A DNA stretch of 64,000 nt from Paralvinella palmiformis (GCA_025642065.1 JAODUP010000354.1:87501-151500); one strand, 5' to 3'; positions 48,263 through 59,121 are shown, numbered from the stretch's first letter. Translations and numbers: made by a program. Notes: generated from the letters alone by a model not told the origin.

Positions 48263-51200
48263 ATATTTAATTCAGACTCTCAGTCTGTAGTAATACAATA
48301 CAAGTAACTAATTATCACAGTAAAAAAAGAGATTATATACAACATCAGGCAGGTCATTTTACATAACATCACATTAAAAAAAGTTACCAGTGGGGCATAA
48401 ACATAATTAAAACAGAGGATATACTGATCATAGAATATCATTTGCTAGTGTGTAAAGTATTAAACCAGTAGCCACAGATAAGAGAAGACAATGGAACAGA
48501 AGATAAAACAACACTCATAATAATACTATTTGAACTGGACTGAAGCCTATGGATAAAATTTGTAATATGTTTTCTTTGTAATTCAGGTATGCCATAATGA
48601 ACAAACATTTCACTTGCGCTACAATGTTTATCCAGTTTCATTAGTCGCCTAAGGCTATTATTATAGCCTACACATAGTTTTTTCATAAGGGTTTCAGAAG
48701 AATCATACCAGAATTGTGTACAGTATAGGTTAGTACAGTATGATTTAAATAAGCGCACCTTGACATCATCAGAACAAAAGCTAAATTTTCTAATCAGCAT
48801 ATTTGCATTGGCATAGAATTTACAAAGTTGTCTTTTAATATCAGATTTACATGAATAGGTTTCTATTTTTACACCTAAATATCTACAATTATTAACATAG
48901 TCTAACTGATTATTACACAAGTACAATGGTAGAGATTTAAGATCTTTAAGTTTCTTTGGTTTGAATAACATGGTCAAACTTTTCTTACTATTATATATAA
49001 TATCATGATCAGACCCATATTTTTCACATACGTTAAGTAATTTTTGCATTCCACAGGGCAACATACTCAATGTAAACAAATCATCAGCATATGCAATATG
49101 TTTAATAACCAATGTTACTTTTTGATAAAGTCAAACTCAAATCACCAATGTATATATTAAAGAGAAGTGGTGACAGTATACCACCTTGCTTGACACCATT
49201 AGTAACAGTAAAGTAGTGGAGGTCGCATTTCCTCATTTCACTGTCACATTTTGATGTTGGTACCAAAAGGTAATAATACAGCTTAAATATATAATATATA
49301 TTCTCTGACAAACAATTATTGGTAAATAATACTGATCATTCATTATATGTGTCAGAGTGGACAGCTGTATTTATTGTTCATTCAAGCGACACATGTGATT
49401 CATGGCATTAAATTTGATCATATGGACTTTTATATTCAATTGGATTTGCTGAAAAATAACATGATATGATTGATTGTGTCAAGATTGGACGCCATTGGAT
49501 GGAATGGTGCAGCTAGTTTTTGAAAGATATACTTATTATATTTGATATTTTATCATTTAGCCTGACCTAATATCTTTTTAATAAAAACAAATTAAAATAT
49601 TTGTTTTCATTAATTAGTAGCATTTTAGGTCAATGTCACTCAGAGTGGACATTTTGGATGGAAAATATTGTCAAATCATTAAAGATCTGCGGCGACCAAA
49701 ATGATCAAATAAACCTCAATATATTTTAGAGTCAGTTACCAGGTAATAGGGACCATCAGCATTATTAATAATGCATACATTATGTATGACATCCATACCT
49801 ACTTATTTAAATTACTCTATTTATAAAAAAACCAATTTATTTATATATAAAATGATTTTGTTAGGACATGTCTTAACTATGTTTTAAATGTAAAGCACCT
49901 TAGAGCAATTCAAGTTGAATAAGGTGACATATAAATATTATTATTATTGTTACCTGCATGAAGTGGGAAACCTATTAAAGTTTGGTAAATTTTTCAACAA
50001 GAATTTTTGGGGTCAATCAATAACCTGCGACTGTTCGGCTAAGAGTCCTACACTCTGACTTAATGCGCTATCACTTCTCGAAATAAAGTGAAGGACTGGA
50101 TAAATAATTACTCGCTTTTTGTTTTGGTGAAGTGTTTCCTCTAGGTAAAAAGGAGAGTGAGGCAAGATAGACAAGTGCTGAAGATGAGAAGTCAGTCATG
50201 GGGGTCCGACCTATTGCTTCTCTACACAAAATATGCATGATTCCATATAAATGTTTTCCAGTGCGTTTTCATTTTTTGCCAAAGATTTTCATGTCAAAAG
50301 AATACAAAAATACAGAATGGATAGCAAAAAAAAAAAAAAAGGGGGTGTGTGTGTGTGTCAGATGTACACATCATAAATGCCAAATAATACCTATAAAATT
50401 ATTGTTAAAACAATACCCTGTTGTTACATCCTTAGAATGCCTATTAATATGCCCAAGATTTTCATTCCAGGAACATGGCTAATCAGACCAGATTGCAGCT
50501 TTTTCTGTTGGAAATGAAGCAACATAACTTGTTACTGATTGCTACTGTATATAAATTTATGCAATTAAAAAAAACCTAATAAGGCAAAGAAAACACAGCT
50601 GGTGGGTCCATGAGATAAACAGGAACCAGTTTCAACAAGGAGCATACCATAAAATTTGATGGGGAGAAATTCCAACAATACTGCAGGTTGACCATAGAAT
50701 CTAAAATCCTGCTAAATTGTTCAGGAAACACCTGCCCCTGATGTCATATTCTGGATTCCCCTATCCATTTTTTACGTAGCCACAGGACAAATCGTACAGT
50801 GGCGTAGCATGGGGTGTGCAACCTGCACAGGGTAGCCACTTTGGGCTGCAATACTATAATTGTATTATTTTCCTGTGATTTTGAGGTATTCTTTTGGTAA
50901 TGATTGTTTTCCCAAATAAATTAATTTAAAAGTTGAGACCATTTGTAGTCGGGCTTCCTCCCCCCCTCATAGGTAAATCTTTTATGTACAATGTACAAGT
51001 GTTTGCTGCTGTCGATGGTCTGCTACTTTAAGGAATGTGTCTAATTTGGCAACTGCACAGGGCATCCAAAACACACGCCAGTCCACTGAATTCGTATACG
51101 GCACCCAGACATATGGAAGAGCTCTCATCCATTTACATGCTTTGCCATTTTTGCCATATCTGCATACTGTGTACATGGAATCTTAGCTTAAAATACATTG

Positions 51201-52954
51201 TTGCTAAATGCACAATGTTGCAAAAATGTAAGTTATCTTTTGGCATCATTTAGTACCGCTCGCTGACAATGAAATATTGTGAAATAAAAAAAACTGTGTC
51301 ACCGAAATAGCAATGAGGCGGTGATTTCGGCATATTTGTGGAGAGAATCAGTGAGGCCCACCTTGCTTGATATATAGCAGGGGAAACCCTGTGGTGTGAT
51401 ACATAATGTTGAGTTGTTTAACCTCAGCACTGGTCATGCCTGGTACATATAGCTGAGGGTGACTAGGGAAGCTTATCCCACAAACACAGGTAGGAGTCAG
51501 ATTTGAACCCACAATCTGGAATTTTGCAGCATGGCTCTTTAACCAATGTACCACTAGAATGCATGGTGATAAATTAGGTGTCATTCATTTTGAAATCCTG
51601 GAACCACACAACTTCTGGTGTGTATCATTGGCATTTCACTAAATGATAAAATAGGCTGAGCATTAGTGAAGAGAAAGTGGATTTCATTCTGCAAGGCAAC
51701 ATCAGAAAGTATTAGCCACACGCAGCAACAAAGTCATGCTTCAAAATAGAATCTAATACTGGATGTTGTGAAGTTTAGCAGGTAAATACAACAAGTGAAT
51801 AGAGAAAATGAAAAATGTATTAGCAAAATAAAGTAAGTTGATGTCCTTGTCCACAAATTGAATTAAAACATCATTAATTAGATGGAGAGCATAGGATATA
51901 GTAAATAATGATGCAAATTACATTGCTGAATAAAAATCTAAGGTTTTTCTGTACTCTGAAATTTTTTATTATGATTTATAAATATTTATCAAGTGTGGAG
52001 ACTTATGGATTAGGTACAATAGTAAATTTAAACAGACCATACCTGTACAATAACAGCATCTTTTGAATATGGTAAGTTAACGAACCTGGCACAGCCAAGA
52101 GTACAATCATATCCCTGTTATATAAAGGTGGGAAATACATTTATTAATGTAAACAACTTAACTATGGTCTATAATTTATTACAGTTATAACACATGCACT
52201 CAGATGAGTGCTTTGAAGAAAAGAAGTCAAATACAATATATAAAAACACAACACTTCATTACTACATTTAAATACAGTGTTATACACAATTATGTCATAA
52301 GACTCTGTATATGTCCATTTAATAATAAAGAATGCAACCTTTAGGCTATAATTATCTTTGAGACTAATTGGTACACCATAAAGAGGACCCTTTTCCGGTA
52401 ACTGTTCCACAGCTTTTGCCTGTTCCTATGAACCGAATATTAAAAGAAAATGGCAGAACATAAAATATCTAATAATCTGATATATGGTAAAGAATACTGA
52501 TATGAAGTCTTCTAATTATTTATTAGATGTATTTAAAATGATGAACTAATCTTTGTCTACACGAAATATAGTACACTGATAAATTTCCACAATTCTTGAC
52601 ATAATTATATTCATTTAGGTGTATTTTTGGTTAAGAAGCATCAATCTCAAGTATGAAAACCATAAACAAAGAACTTGATCATTATTATTTAGTAAGACAT
52701 CAAAATCAAAATAAACTTTTTAATCATATTACATACTGATGCCTCTGTTATTGGCTCCACCAAGCAGTTTAGCTGTTTGTTTACTTCAATTGCCTGGTAA
52801 GTATAGAAACAAGTGAAAACCTAATGTTATATTTATGTGTTTTCTTAATAGCTCAGTTGCTAGTTCTGGTAGTTTTCCAACTGTTTTCGCAATATCCGGT
52901 GAGGTTGGCCGAAGCAAGACTGAAAACAACATACAAATCCTACGATTTAGTATG

Positions 52955-52989
<35 letters not shown>

Positions 52990-54254
52990 CAGATATCTAC
53001 CTTTTTTCTTACTAGATTGGCTCCATATATATATATGGTGAGTACTGTATGATTTTATTTTCCATTTTTGTGGCCATCACGTGATTGTAGGTTTCATAAT
53101 CATGGAAAAACATGAATATTCCAGTGGGCCTATTTATAATGGAAAGTATATACAGGAGATCCCGGAGATGATGGACAGCCGTGTTTGTTTACAATTATTA
53201 ATCGTTTGTTAACAGCAATGACATGCACTTAAAATGAAAAGGAAGTACATTTTCTATTACCGTAAATGGTATTCCAGCCAAAAACAATAGTCAATCGCAA
53301 ACAAGTTTTGGTAATTGCAAGTAACTGGCATATTATTACAAGGCATTTTCAGCATTGCTGATCCATCAGCCTGTTAAACCATGTGCCACTTGGGGGGGGG
53401 GGGGGCTGTCAGAGACAGTTTAGCAAGGGGTGGTATAAAAATATATATTCAAACATAATTTGGACTTGTACTAGTATGATTCCCTTCTGGCTAAAAGAAA
53501 GAGTAGGCACTGAATTAATCACACACACGTGGATGTCTACTGACGCCTTTTATCATGACCAGTGAATGATGGCCGGTCCGAGTCACTTTACTGGTACAAT
53601 GTAATGCGTGTCAGGTGGATATTGGTTTCGGAAAAGTGGTATTTTTTTTGGTTGCATGTATGTATCAGTTTCTGGATAGATCTGGGAAGTCAGGACAGCA
53701 TCCCAGCGATTGCTTGTCCAGATTTGGCAACTGAGCTATTAAATTATATATATTTTCAACTTACAATATTTATTATGATAACTAGATAATTAACCATTTT
53801 ACACTTAATAGATGATGCACAGTAATATGTTATTATATTCACAAAAACTAAAATGGTAAATAACCCTTTACTATCATACCTTACTCTGGTATGCACTGAG
53901 AACCTGGGAAGGAGTAATTTCTTCTGCTTGCAGTTTGATTATGAGCTGGGAAAGATCTAGTTTTATGATCTTCTCTCGTTCTGAAGAAGACTACAGATGT
54001 ACGGAAAAATAACTAAATAGATATACAGATATGAGTAAAACAAATAGAGCATAACATTAACACACACACACATGTACACATATAAAGATTGGACTTGTAG
54101 ATATACACAAGTATTAACCATGTAGTTTTGGCATTAAACCTGTAGTTCTCCTTTAAGGAAAAATTTCATCTCCAGAATAATGTTTTACATTTTTGGTGTC
54201 TACTGATAATATGCTAACACTAATTATTACATAATAAAATTTAAAAAAGAAACA

Positions 54255-54299
<45 letters not shown>

Positions 54300-57200
54300 A
54301 ATACAATATAGCAATCTATTATTATCTGTAAGAAGATTGCTCTAAGGGACTGTTTGATATAAATCAGTTCTTCAAATGCCTTATAGCAGTGTTGGAAATA
54401 AGAGCCAGCCCGGGCTTGCATCTGTCTATAGTTGCTGGCCTGGGGGTCAACAAACAAAACGGTTAAAATAATAAGAAACAATAATTTATTCAATGAACAA
54501 ACCCATATTTTTATTTGTCATTTTCAACATGCTTTTCCTGCAAATGAAGGCAGAAATGAACTCGAGTCTCATCATGCATCCGCAGAAGTCATTGTGTTTA
54601 TGTTTTATACATGCTTTTGTTGACACCTGAAGCATTGGTACAACAGTGGTGGATTGGCCAAATATCAATAGAATCTCCTCTTTCAACCAACCAGCAATCT
54701 TTTTACAGACATGGCTCTGATAGTTACCTGGGAAATTTAAATATCACACTCTTGCACACCGTTATTTGGGGATTGAACCCCCCCCCCCCGAAAAGAATAT
54801 AAAGAAAAATGTTGTTTAATAACTAAATCATTAGTTGCTTTGTATTTCACATTGTGAAAATAAGTTTAGGGCTATTTCTTTCTTTTTTCTTGACCTCGCC
54901 ACACCTACATTTGTGAACACATTTCCATTGACAATTACTCACTCCATCATGCATAAATGATCAATTATTATGCCCCTGTACTAGTATTTTTAGCCCATAC
55001 ATTGCCCCAACTGTTTTTGTGCGCGTCCAACTTGCTTTGTGGTTTCTGAGCTGATATTCTCTTGCAGCACCTGGTCCAGCAACTTTTGAAAGTTAATTGA
55101 CTATTATTAGCAAGTGGGCACAAACTAAATGCTCCATAAATCTATCACTTATTAATATAAGCGGTTTACATTACCCAGGTATAACAATGTGCTGTTTGCA
55201 TCACCTAATTATAAATATAACTGATAATGTTAGCTGAGGGTGAACTGTTAATTTAATCTTAGATGTATGCATCATGGGCACATTGCGTCAAATGGAAGAT
55301 TGATTGATTGATGTTTTACGGCCACTTTTGTGCACATGGTAGGCTAAATGAGCCAAAGTACCAACATCCTCCAGTCATATTTCAATTCAATTCAAATTGT
55401 TTATTTCAACATTCATAATAAATCATCTTAATGAAAGAAAATACATATAGAATGTTGAAAAGGAGGATGCTTGAAGCATGCATTGCTTATACAGGGTCCC
55501 AAATATCTTCAAAATTGAAGTGGCCAGCAGGGCCAGTAACTTAAAAATAAAGGTGGCCCTTCCAAATGTTTTCTGGCCCTACTATATTTTCTTAGTTTTT
55601 TGGGCTGGGATAATACAGTTATCTAAAAATAACAACGGCATGTATATCTTGTTGTGATGACATTACATTTCAGTGCATGTACAAGCCCCCTGCGGGTCCG
55701 GGGTTTAGAATAGGTCCGCTGCCCCTGCATGTCGTAAAAGGCGACTAAAAGAGGCTACCTGTTTGCTGTGGGTTGCGACTCATAGGAGGGGATCCTGGTA
55801 GTTGAGTGGTGGAAACACTGCAACACACTACTTTGACCCTAATTTCCTTCTAAGACGGGAGGTCAGAAAGGCCCGATTTGGTCCTTAATCCCCCACTTAC
55901 CCCCTACTCCTCAGACACTTTCTTCCAAAAGAAATACAAATAAAAATAAGGCCACACATGTTGGAACAAAGCCAACCCCCCTCCCCCCCATCCCACAAAA
56001 CCAGACAAAAAAGAAGACACTGTCTGACCGTGAGAAAAAGGGCGATAAAACCCCCAGAATATTGCCTCTATAGAAGCAAGTCTTCTCTTTTAACAGAAAT
56101 CTATTTAATTACCTCTAGTCGGAACTATTTTCTATAGTTCACATGTTATATTATATTAAGAATCTGATTTTATCTTTTTAACAACATTTATCAATGCCAC
56201 TAATCCGGCTTTTTAACTGTTTATAAAGATTTGTTAATACAGTTTTATTTCCAAACGGTCTAGGTCATTGAATGGCCTAAATTGTGCTGATGTGTCATTA
56301 AACAACATTCATTCATCCATCCAATGCTTATGCCAGTGCGAACTGAAACTGTGAATATGGAACTTCCCAATAGATCAGTATCATTATAGATTTGTGCTTA
56401 GTGACCGAACCACGGAAAAGAATGGTTGAATAAAAGAAGAAAAAAAGGATGTGCGCAAAACAGAAATGGTCAAGTCGCCTGCCGGTGCTAGTTGTTCAAA
56501 ATATGTAGTTGCCCTTCACTAATTCAGGTCACCAATGGCGACCAGATATTTGGGATCCTGCTTATATAATGCATACACAATTCATGGTTTAGTGTCCTCT
56601 GAATAAGCCTGTATAGCTGATATATAGAGAATTGTCATGCCTGCATTCACATAGAAATATTCAAGGTTAGTGAATAAACAATCCCTTTATCTATATTTTA
56701 GTTTACTTGTCCTGTTGATAAGTACTTGGGTTGATCTGCTTGATGCTGAAAACCAATTATCCTGAACATGCAACAAGCCTTGATGTCATGCCATATAGTT
56801 ACACCACGTTGCACAATAATGTACATGACTGAATATCTAATAAAATCAGTCAATCTACACACAAAAAAGAATTCTGTGAGAATATAGTAATGATGGCGGT
56901 GTGCATTGGCTCCTTTGCCAGCAGAACCAAAAAGTGAGGTTGGTTTATTATTTCTGTGGATCCAGTGATACTAGCAGATAATGAACTATTACCATCTTGT
57001 TTCCATAAACAAAAGCATAAAAATAGCAGAAAAAGACTTAATTATGTGAAATCAGCCATATTGTTTTGTCTTGATCATCCAGCTAAACTAGTGAAATAAA
57101 ATTTTGTACTAAAATGTCATCTTGACATCAGATTGGACTGAAAGATGGGTTAGTTGAGTTTACCGATCCACACTGAAAGTATATAGGCGTCACTCACACA

Positions 57201-57863
57201 CACACACACACACTCACTCAGTTTTGGCTAGGTAAAACAGTCACAATTAATTTATGGTGGCCGTTAATAAAGTTACAGGAAAAAGTAACAGGAAAATCAC
57301 AATTTTGGCTAGGAAAGAAAGTCAGGTAGACTAGATCTAATCAAACAAAAATATTCAAGTCTGTCACAATTTATTTAAGTACCATAAACACTTAAAAGTA
57401 ATGAAACAGAAAATAAGTTATTTAAATAAGTTATTAACTGGATCAACAGTTTACCTTTTTATTGAAGACGCCGAGCCAGTGCTAAATTTGTCCTGTTTCT
57501 TTTTTCCGTATGACTTTTTTTACCTGGAACCGTTAACACAATACACATGATCATCACATACACAACACACGGGTGACACACACTAGGACTAGGTCTAGAT
57601 CTATAACATACACAACTCACCAGTGTACCCAACACGTCAGATTCCAGTTGTTTCAATGCATTCTGACACTTCGACAGTTTTTCTTTCCTTTTTTGTGCCA
57701 GCTCTCGCTTTACCAAAACATATCTTATCAATGTGCTGAAGATGCCACCACCTAACACAGTAGCTAAGCCAATAGCGCAATAAGTGAAATTATTGGCATT
57801 CTGCAAAGGATGTGCCAACCAAATAAGCAGGTCGTTAGGAATAACACGTTGCAGCAGCCACAT
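24847..57863 (-). CDS. FAAH: Fatty acid amide hydrolase (FAAH1-like), complete 17-exon gene
   Basis: Seventeen exons join without a phase conflict to 592 residues; vertebrate FAAH1 has 579. The enzyme hydrolyses fatty acid amides such as anandamide and oleamide on internal membranes. Order: a transmembrane helix (about residues 28-50: [20 protein letters not shown]) with a basic follow-on, then an amidase-signature fold. The triad is Lys160 (VPISLKDN), Ser235 (GGSSGGE) and nucleophile Ser259 ([10 protein letters not shown]). The spacings, 75 and 24, equal rat Lys142-Ser217-Ser241. Later blocks: [53 protein letters not shown] and [17 protein letters not shown]. Start: ATG 57863, the first ATG after an in-frame TAA at 57890-57888. 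Stop: TGA 24849-24847. Introns are large and full of repeats. Vertebrate FAAH1 orthology rather than a lineage paralogue is inference. Confidence 0.96.
25800..25925 (-). mobile_element. SINE-B diverged fragment
   Basis: GTTTTTGTGCACATGGTTGG, then AATGAAGTGAAAGACAGGGTTTGAACCC: body plus the B-box side of the head, about two thirds of the element. In FAAH intron 16. Confidence 0.7.
26370..26745 (+). mobile_element. hAT transposase fragment
   Basis: Plus frames with breaks read [12 protein letters not shown], then from about 26509 [19 protein letters not shown] and [20 protein letters not shown] with [12 protein letters not shown]. This pattern (a fixed distance from FYLQI to 'PIAxAxDxxQxDxxxIADA-W') is that of ZBED/hAT transposases. 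Truncated by (TA)n at 26744. Lies in FAAH intron 16. Confidence 0.75.
27999..28959. mobile_element. TA-flanked MITE, copy 1
   Basis: Ends CAGTATATACTCACGTATAA and the inverse of CCATATATACTCGCGTATAA; TA on both sides (27997-27998, 28960-28961). Related to 30591-31540 along most of its length. No coding capacity. The TA target fits Tc1/mariner-like mobilisation. Confidence 0.82.
29509..29648 (-). CDS. FAAH: FAAH exon 16
   Basis: [20 protein letters not shown] to WHRAVKK. Donor AAG|GTACAT. Confidence 0.95.
29751..29939 (+). mobile_element. SINE-B, full-length, 13-bp TSD
   Basis: The reference copy of the second tRNA-derived SINE family: A box TGGTCTAGTGG, B box GAGTTCGAATCTC, a ~100-bp body and an (ATC)n tail; 189 bp. 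TSD CAAAACAAGTAAT at 29738-29750 and 29940-29952. In FAAH intron 15. Confidence 0.92.
30109..30220 (-). CDS. FAAH: FAAH exon 15
   Basis: [20 protein letters not shown] then [11 protein letters not shown], the conserved block ending the active-site fold. Donor CAG|GTAACG. Confidence 0.95.
30591..31540. mobile_element. TA-flanked MITE, copy 2
   Basis: The left end CCGTACATAATG is diverged, the right end is the inverse of CCGTATATACTCGCGTATAA; TA at 30589-30590 and 31541-31542. A ~70-bp block (CATGGTGTCAGCAAGTGC) occurs twice, near 30720 and 30946, so the copy holds an internal duplication. It carries (CA)n/(GA)n. In FAAH intron 14. Confidence 0.82.
31585..31624 (-). CDS. FAAH: FAAH exon 14 (40 bp)
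   Basis: [13 protein letters not shown]; acceptor tttcag, donor CAG|GTGAGT. Confidence 0.88.
32496..32539 (-). CDS. FAAH: FAAH exon 13 (44 bp)
   Basis: [14 protein letters not shown]; acceptor tttcag, donor TAC|GTAAGA. Supported by phase on both sides. Confidence 0.88.
33666..33765 (-). CDS. FAAH: FAAH exon 12
   Basis: [20 protein letters not shown] to FVLNFI, matching the family helix-rich membrane-cap region. Donor ATT|GTAAGT. Confidence 0.92.
34496..34593 (-). CDS. FAAH: FAAH exon 11
   Basis: [20 protein letters not shown] to [10 protein letters not shown], equivalent to the rat ALEVLSAGGLFSDGG region. The donor GT|GTAAGT was chosen over GTGTAA two bases upstream because it restores phase. 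Confidence 0.92.
35036..35223 (-). mobile_element. SINE-B, full-length, 15-bp TSD
   Basis: Same family, inverse orientation; B box region GATTCGAACTCAGG on the plus strand. TSD AGTAACAATTAACAA (35021-35035) and AGTAACCATTAACAA (35224-35238), one mismatch. In FAAH intron 10. Confidence 0.9.
36675..36800 (-). CDS. FAAH: FAAH exon 10
   Basis: 42 codons: [18 protein letters not shown] to [10 protein letters not shown]. The donor GAG|GTCCTT is poor, but the next frame stops three codons later and the join to exon 11 keeps phase and family alignment. Confidence 0.88.
37918..37948. repeat. (TA)n microsatellite
   Basis: One of many (TA)n tracts in FAAH introns; others lie at about 26743-26764, 39630-39675, 41215-41256, 41391-41424, 48211-48249, 52957-52986 and 54261-54296. 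Confidence 0.95.
39224..39348 (-). CDS. FAAH: FAAH exon 9
   Basis: [20 protein letters not shown] to PYKPFNME, matching the rat block around SLGPMARDVESL. Donor GAG|GTAAAT. Confidence 0.95.
39498..39538 (-). CDS. FAAH: FAAH exon 8 (41 bp)
   Basis: A micro-exon-like 41 bp: completes Ser, then [13 protein letters not shown]. Donor GCG|GTAAGT. Phase and the family 'GQT' block support it. Confidence 0.92.
40444..40650 (-). CDS. FAAH: FAAH exon 7 (both catalytic Ser)
   Basis: 207 bp covering the amidase signature: [50 protein letters not shown] and GLKPT. Donor AAG|GTAGGT. Confidence 0.97.
42611..43589. mobile_element. hAT-type MITE, copy 1, perfect 8-bp TSD
   Basis: Ends CAGGGTTGGGGT and ACCCCAACCCTG are inverted; the octamer CCCATCAC flanks both sides exactly (42603-42610, 43590-43597), diagnostic of hAT. 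Both subterminal regions are dense in TAATCGATTACGATTA-type palindromic motifs. No transposase. In FAAH intron 6. Confidence 0.93.
44091..44146 (+). mobile_element. SINE-A 3' tail only, 56 bp, with 9-bp TSD
   Basis: Only the last ~56 bp of SINE-A (AGGCTGTGCTGAATAAACGA to the tail) is inserted, between ACTCATGGG at 44082-44090 and 44147-44155: an extreme 5' truncation. The flanks carry TATATAAG and AATAAA motifs (see findings). Confidence 0.85.
44747..45053 (-). mobile_element. SINE-A copy 6, diverged, tail lost
   Basis: Body and tRNA-like head in minus orientation, with the B box mutated (plus strand GGATCGAACCTGCG). The 3' tail is missing at the left end. (TA)n follows the head. Confidence 0.8.
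45113..45283 (+). repeat. Direct repeat, copy 1
   Basis: About 170 bp similar to 45817-45996 (for example GAGATATTGCTATTTAGGAA then TTCAATGTTTAGAAC). Both lie inside the element 44581-46247. Confidence 0.8.
45817..45996 (+). repeat. Direct repeat, copy 2
   Basis: Second copy of the block at 45113-45283; similar by eye to about 80%. Confidence 0.8.
46325..46386 (-). CDS. FAAH: FAAH exon 6
   Basis: [20 protein letters not shown], ending in phase 2 with AG, which joins C of exon 7 to make Ser. Donor TAG|GTAGGT. Confidence 0.94.
46387..48429. other. Part of FAAH intron 5 without recognised genes
   Basis: Short frames on both strands, none with family similarity. (TA)n-(ATA)n at about 48211-48265. 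Confidence 0.5.
48430..49311 (-). mobile_element. Non-LTR retrotransposon RT remnant, frameshifted
   Basis: Minus strand. The first frame carries [25 protein letters not shown] (written here as motif blocks [20 protein letters not shown]), then after a frameshift near 49105 comes [10 protein letters not shown] with catalytic [12 protein letters not shown] and a long thumb/C-terminal region with [13 protein letters not shown] and [10 protein letters not shown]. 'IYIGDL' has Gly where Asp is usual. The pattern differs from the CR1-like copies at 15.3 and 61.5 kb, so this is another clade. 5'-truncated. In FAAH intron 5. Confidence 0.85.
49862..49952 (+). mobile_element. CR1-like LINE 3' tail fragment
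   Basis: GTTTTAAATGTAAAGCACCT, then TTGAATAAGGTGACATATAA and (ATT)n, the same tail as the LINE copies at 15300-16125 and 61525-62690. Confidence 0.75.
50128..51270 (+). repeat. Interspersed repeat, copy B
   Basis: Homologous in the same orientation to 11332-12975, without its SINEs. No terminal repeats or coding frame. An A-run at 50326-50340 is followed by (GT)n. In FAAH intron 5. Confidence 0.75.
51340..51575 (-). mobile_element. tRNA-like SINE of a third family (SINE-C)
   Basis: On the minus strand TCTAGTGGTACATTGGTTAA near the right end and GGTTCAAATCT about 45 bp on are A-box and B-box-like. A ~150-bp body unlike SINE-A and SINE-B follows. Only one copy is in the window and no TSD was found. 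Confidence 0.6.
52043..52114 (-). CDS. FAAH: FAAH exon 5
   Basis: 24 codons: [13 protein letters not shown] to AVIVQ, matching the family 'G-x-DSTLG' block. Donor CAG|GTATGG. Confidence 0.94.
52339..52425 (-). CDS. FAAH: FAAH exon 4 (catalytic Lys)
   Basis: 29 codons with [15 protein letters not shown]. The Lys is the general base of the triad. The donor AAG|GTTGCA is weaker than its neighbours. Confidence 0.94.
52737..52793 (-). CDS. FAAH: FAAH exon 3
   Basis: Only 19 codons: [19 protein letters not shown]. Acceptor cttaccag, donor TCA|GTATGT. Confidence 0.93.
53880..53990 (-). CDS. FAAH: FAAH exon 2
   Basis: Acceptor atctgtag, donor AAG|GTATGA. 37 codons ending [16 protein letters not shown], the conserved amphipathic stretch before the amidase core. 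Confidence 0.95.
55300..55370 (-). mobile_element. SINE-B 3' fragment
   Basis: TTTTGTGCACATGGTAGGCT and AAATGAGCC as in the other copies; head missing. It is followed at about 55381 by a CAATTCAATTCAAATTG stretch resembling a LINE tail in inverse orientation. Confidence 0.7.
55683..56325 (+). repeat. Probable interspersed repeat with (CATT)n tail
   Basis: It starts with a GC-rich block (CCCCTGCGGGTCCGGGGTTT, then CCTGCATGTCGTAAAAGGCG) unlike its surroundings and ends in TCATTAAACAACATTCATTC, a SINE-like terminus. I recall the head block as frequent in mollusc genomes but cannot name it; no second copy is in this window. In FAAH intron 1. Confidence 0.5.
57621..57863 (-). CDS. FAAH: FAAH exon 1 (N-terminal transmembrane helix)
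   Basis: 81 codons from ATG (context AACAAAATGTGG) to the donor CTG|GTGAGT. It encodes [13 protein letters not shown], the membrane helix and the basic [12 protein letters not shown] segment. Confidence 0.88.
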
Positions 57864-59121
57864 TTTGTTTGCCAATGGTGCACGCCTTTAAGTATAATGA
57901 TCACTTTCAGACTTTGTCAATGTAAACAAAAGTCTATCCTGGTAGACTCTAATCGGTAATAAAACATAACAAATCCAAGCTTGGATGGATTCGATAGATG
58001 GAACCACTGTCTGATGACTTATGATATATTTAGGTCAACGTGATGCGCGTATTCATTATTCAAGCTCACCCAGCGCTCATTTCCTCAGCGCCAACCCAAA
58101 TGGACAGGGCCGTAGCCGATCTTGGAGTATTCGTAGTCATGTTTTATCAGTAAATCTATATTTCAGACGACGCCTGTTTTTCGAGAATCTCTGGAAAACT
58201 TCCGGTTATAACATTTTATCAAATTTCCATTTACTAGAGCACAGTATAGTCTCGGAGGCAGTATAATTACGCCTAATAGAGTCTATCAGTAATACTCACA
58301 TAAACAAACTTATTGTACTATCGTGTGCTATTCTTAATCTAATTCCGCTTCAGTGAAATATTAAATTCATTATTGTACAAATGGGCATTTCACAACACCA
58401 CTATTACTATAGCTGACACTGTCTCAAATCTATGTATGTCATCCCACACTATCCCAGCTAACACATAAGGTTATGGATTGAAATAATAACGTAATTATTA
58501 TGTAATTGAGAATCATATTATATAGGTTTATCAGTAGCGAATGATACTGAATGCAGCTAGGCGGGTGAATACAAATGCATAACTCTGCTTGGCAAGCTCA
58601 ATAAATATACATTATACGTAACATATGCATGCACAAATTGGTAAGTTGTATCTACAATTCCGTAAATTGCCTTACAACATTGTAAAAACGGCTACTAGAC
58701 ACTTCGCACCATCGGACAGACAATCACAGAGAGCTTAAATATATTAGTATATAAATAGTCTTTGGACAGCCCCACCCATTTTAAGACACCTCGCCCCATT
58801 GACATATCGCCCCATCCGACGATTCGCCCAATATGCCACTCCACTTAATAGACCTATAGATTGTCTTCACTGTCACGGTGTGGTTATATCATGTTTCGTT
58901 GAATAAATGACTGTGGCAAGTGATGTCTCATTCGTTGTGGCGCAAACATTAATTACAACAGAGCAGTACTACGAAGCAAGTAATGAATTCATGAGATGTG
59001 TATCATGGATGTGTAATGACCATGCAGACGTTCTCATATACAGGCATCGGTGCCGGTCGCCGAATCTACCAGATTGTCTTCTGACTTCCGTTCTGTTAGC
59101 AAGATTATTCGCCGTCTAACA
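57864..59121. other. Region upstream of FAAH
   Basis: It contains the FAAH 5' UTR and promoter by position. I see no TATA box or other site I could defend. No second gene recognised. Confidence 0.4.

Noticed and set aside
25000..57000. A second amidase gene or tandem FAAH duplicate
   Set aside because: All amidase exons form one collinear set with no repeated domain.
57864..57875. FAAH start four codons upstream of the chosen ATG
   Set aside because: The codon at 57875 is TTG, not ATG. An in-frame TAA lies at 57890-57888, so ATG 57863 is the first real start.
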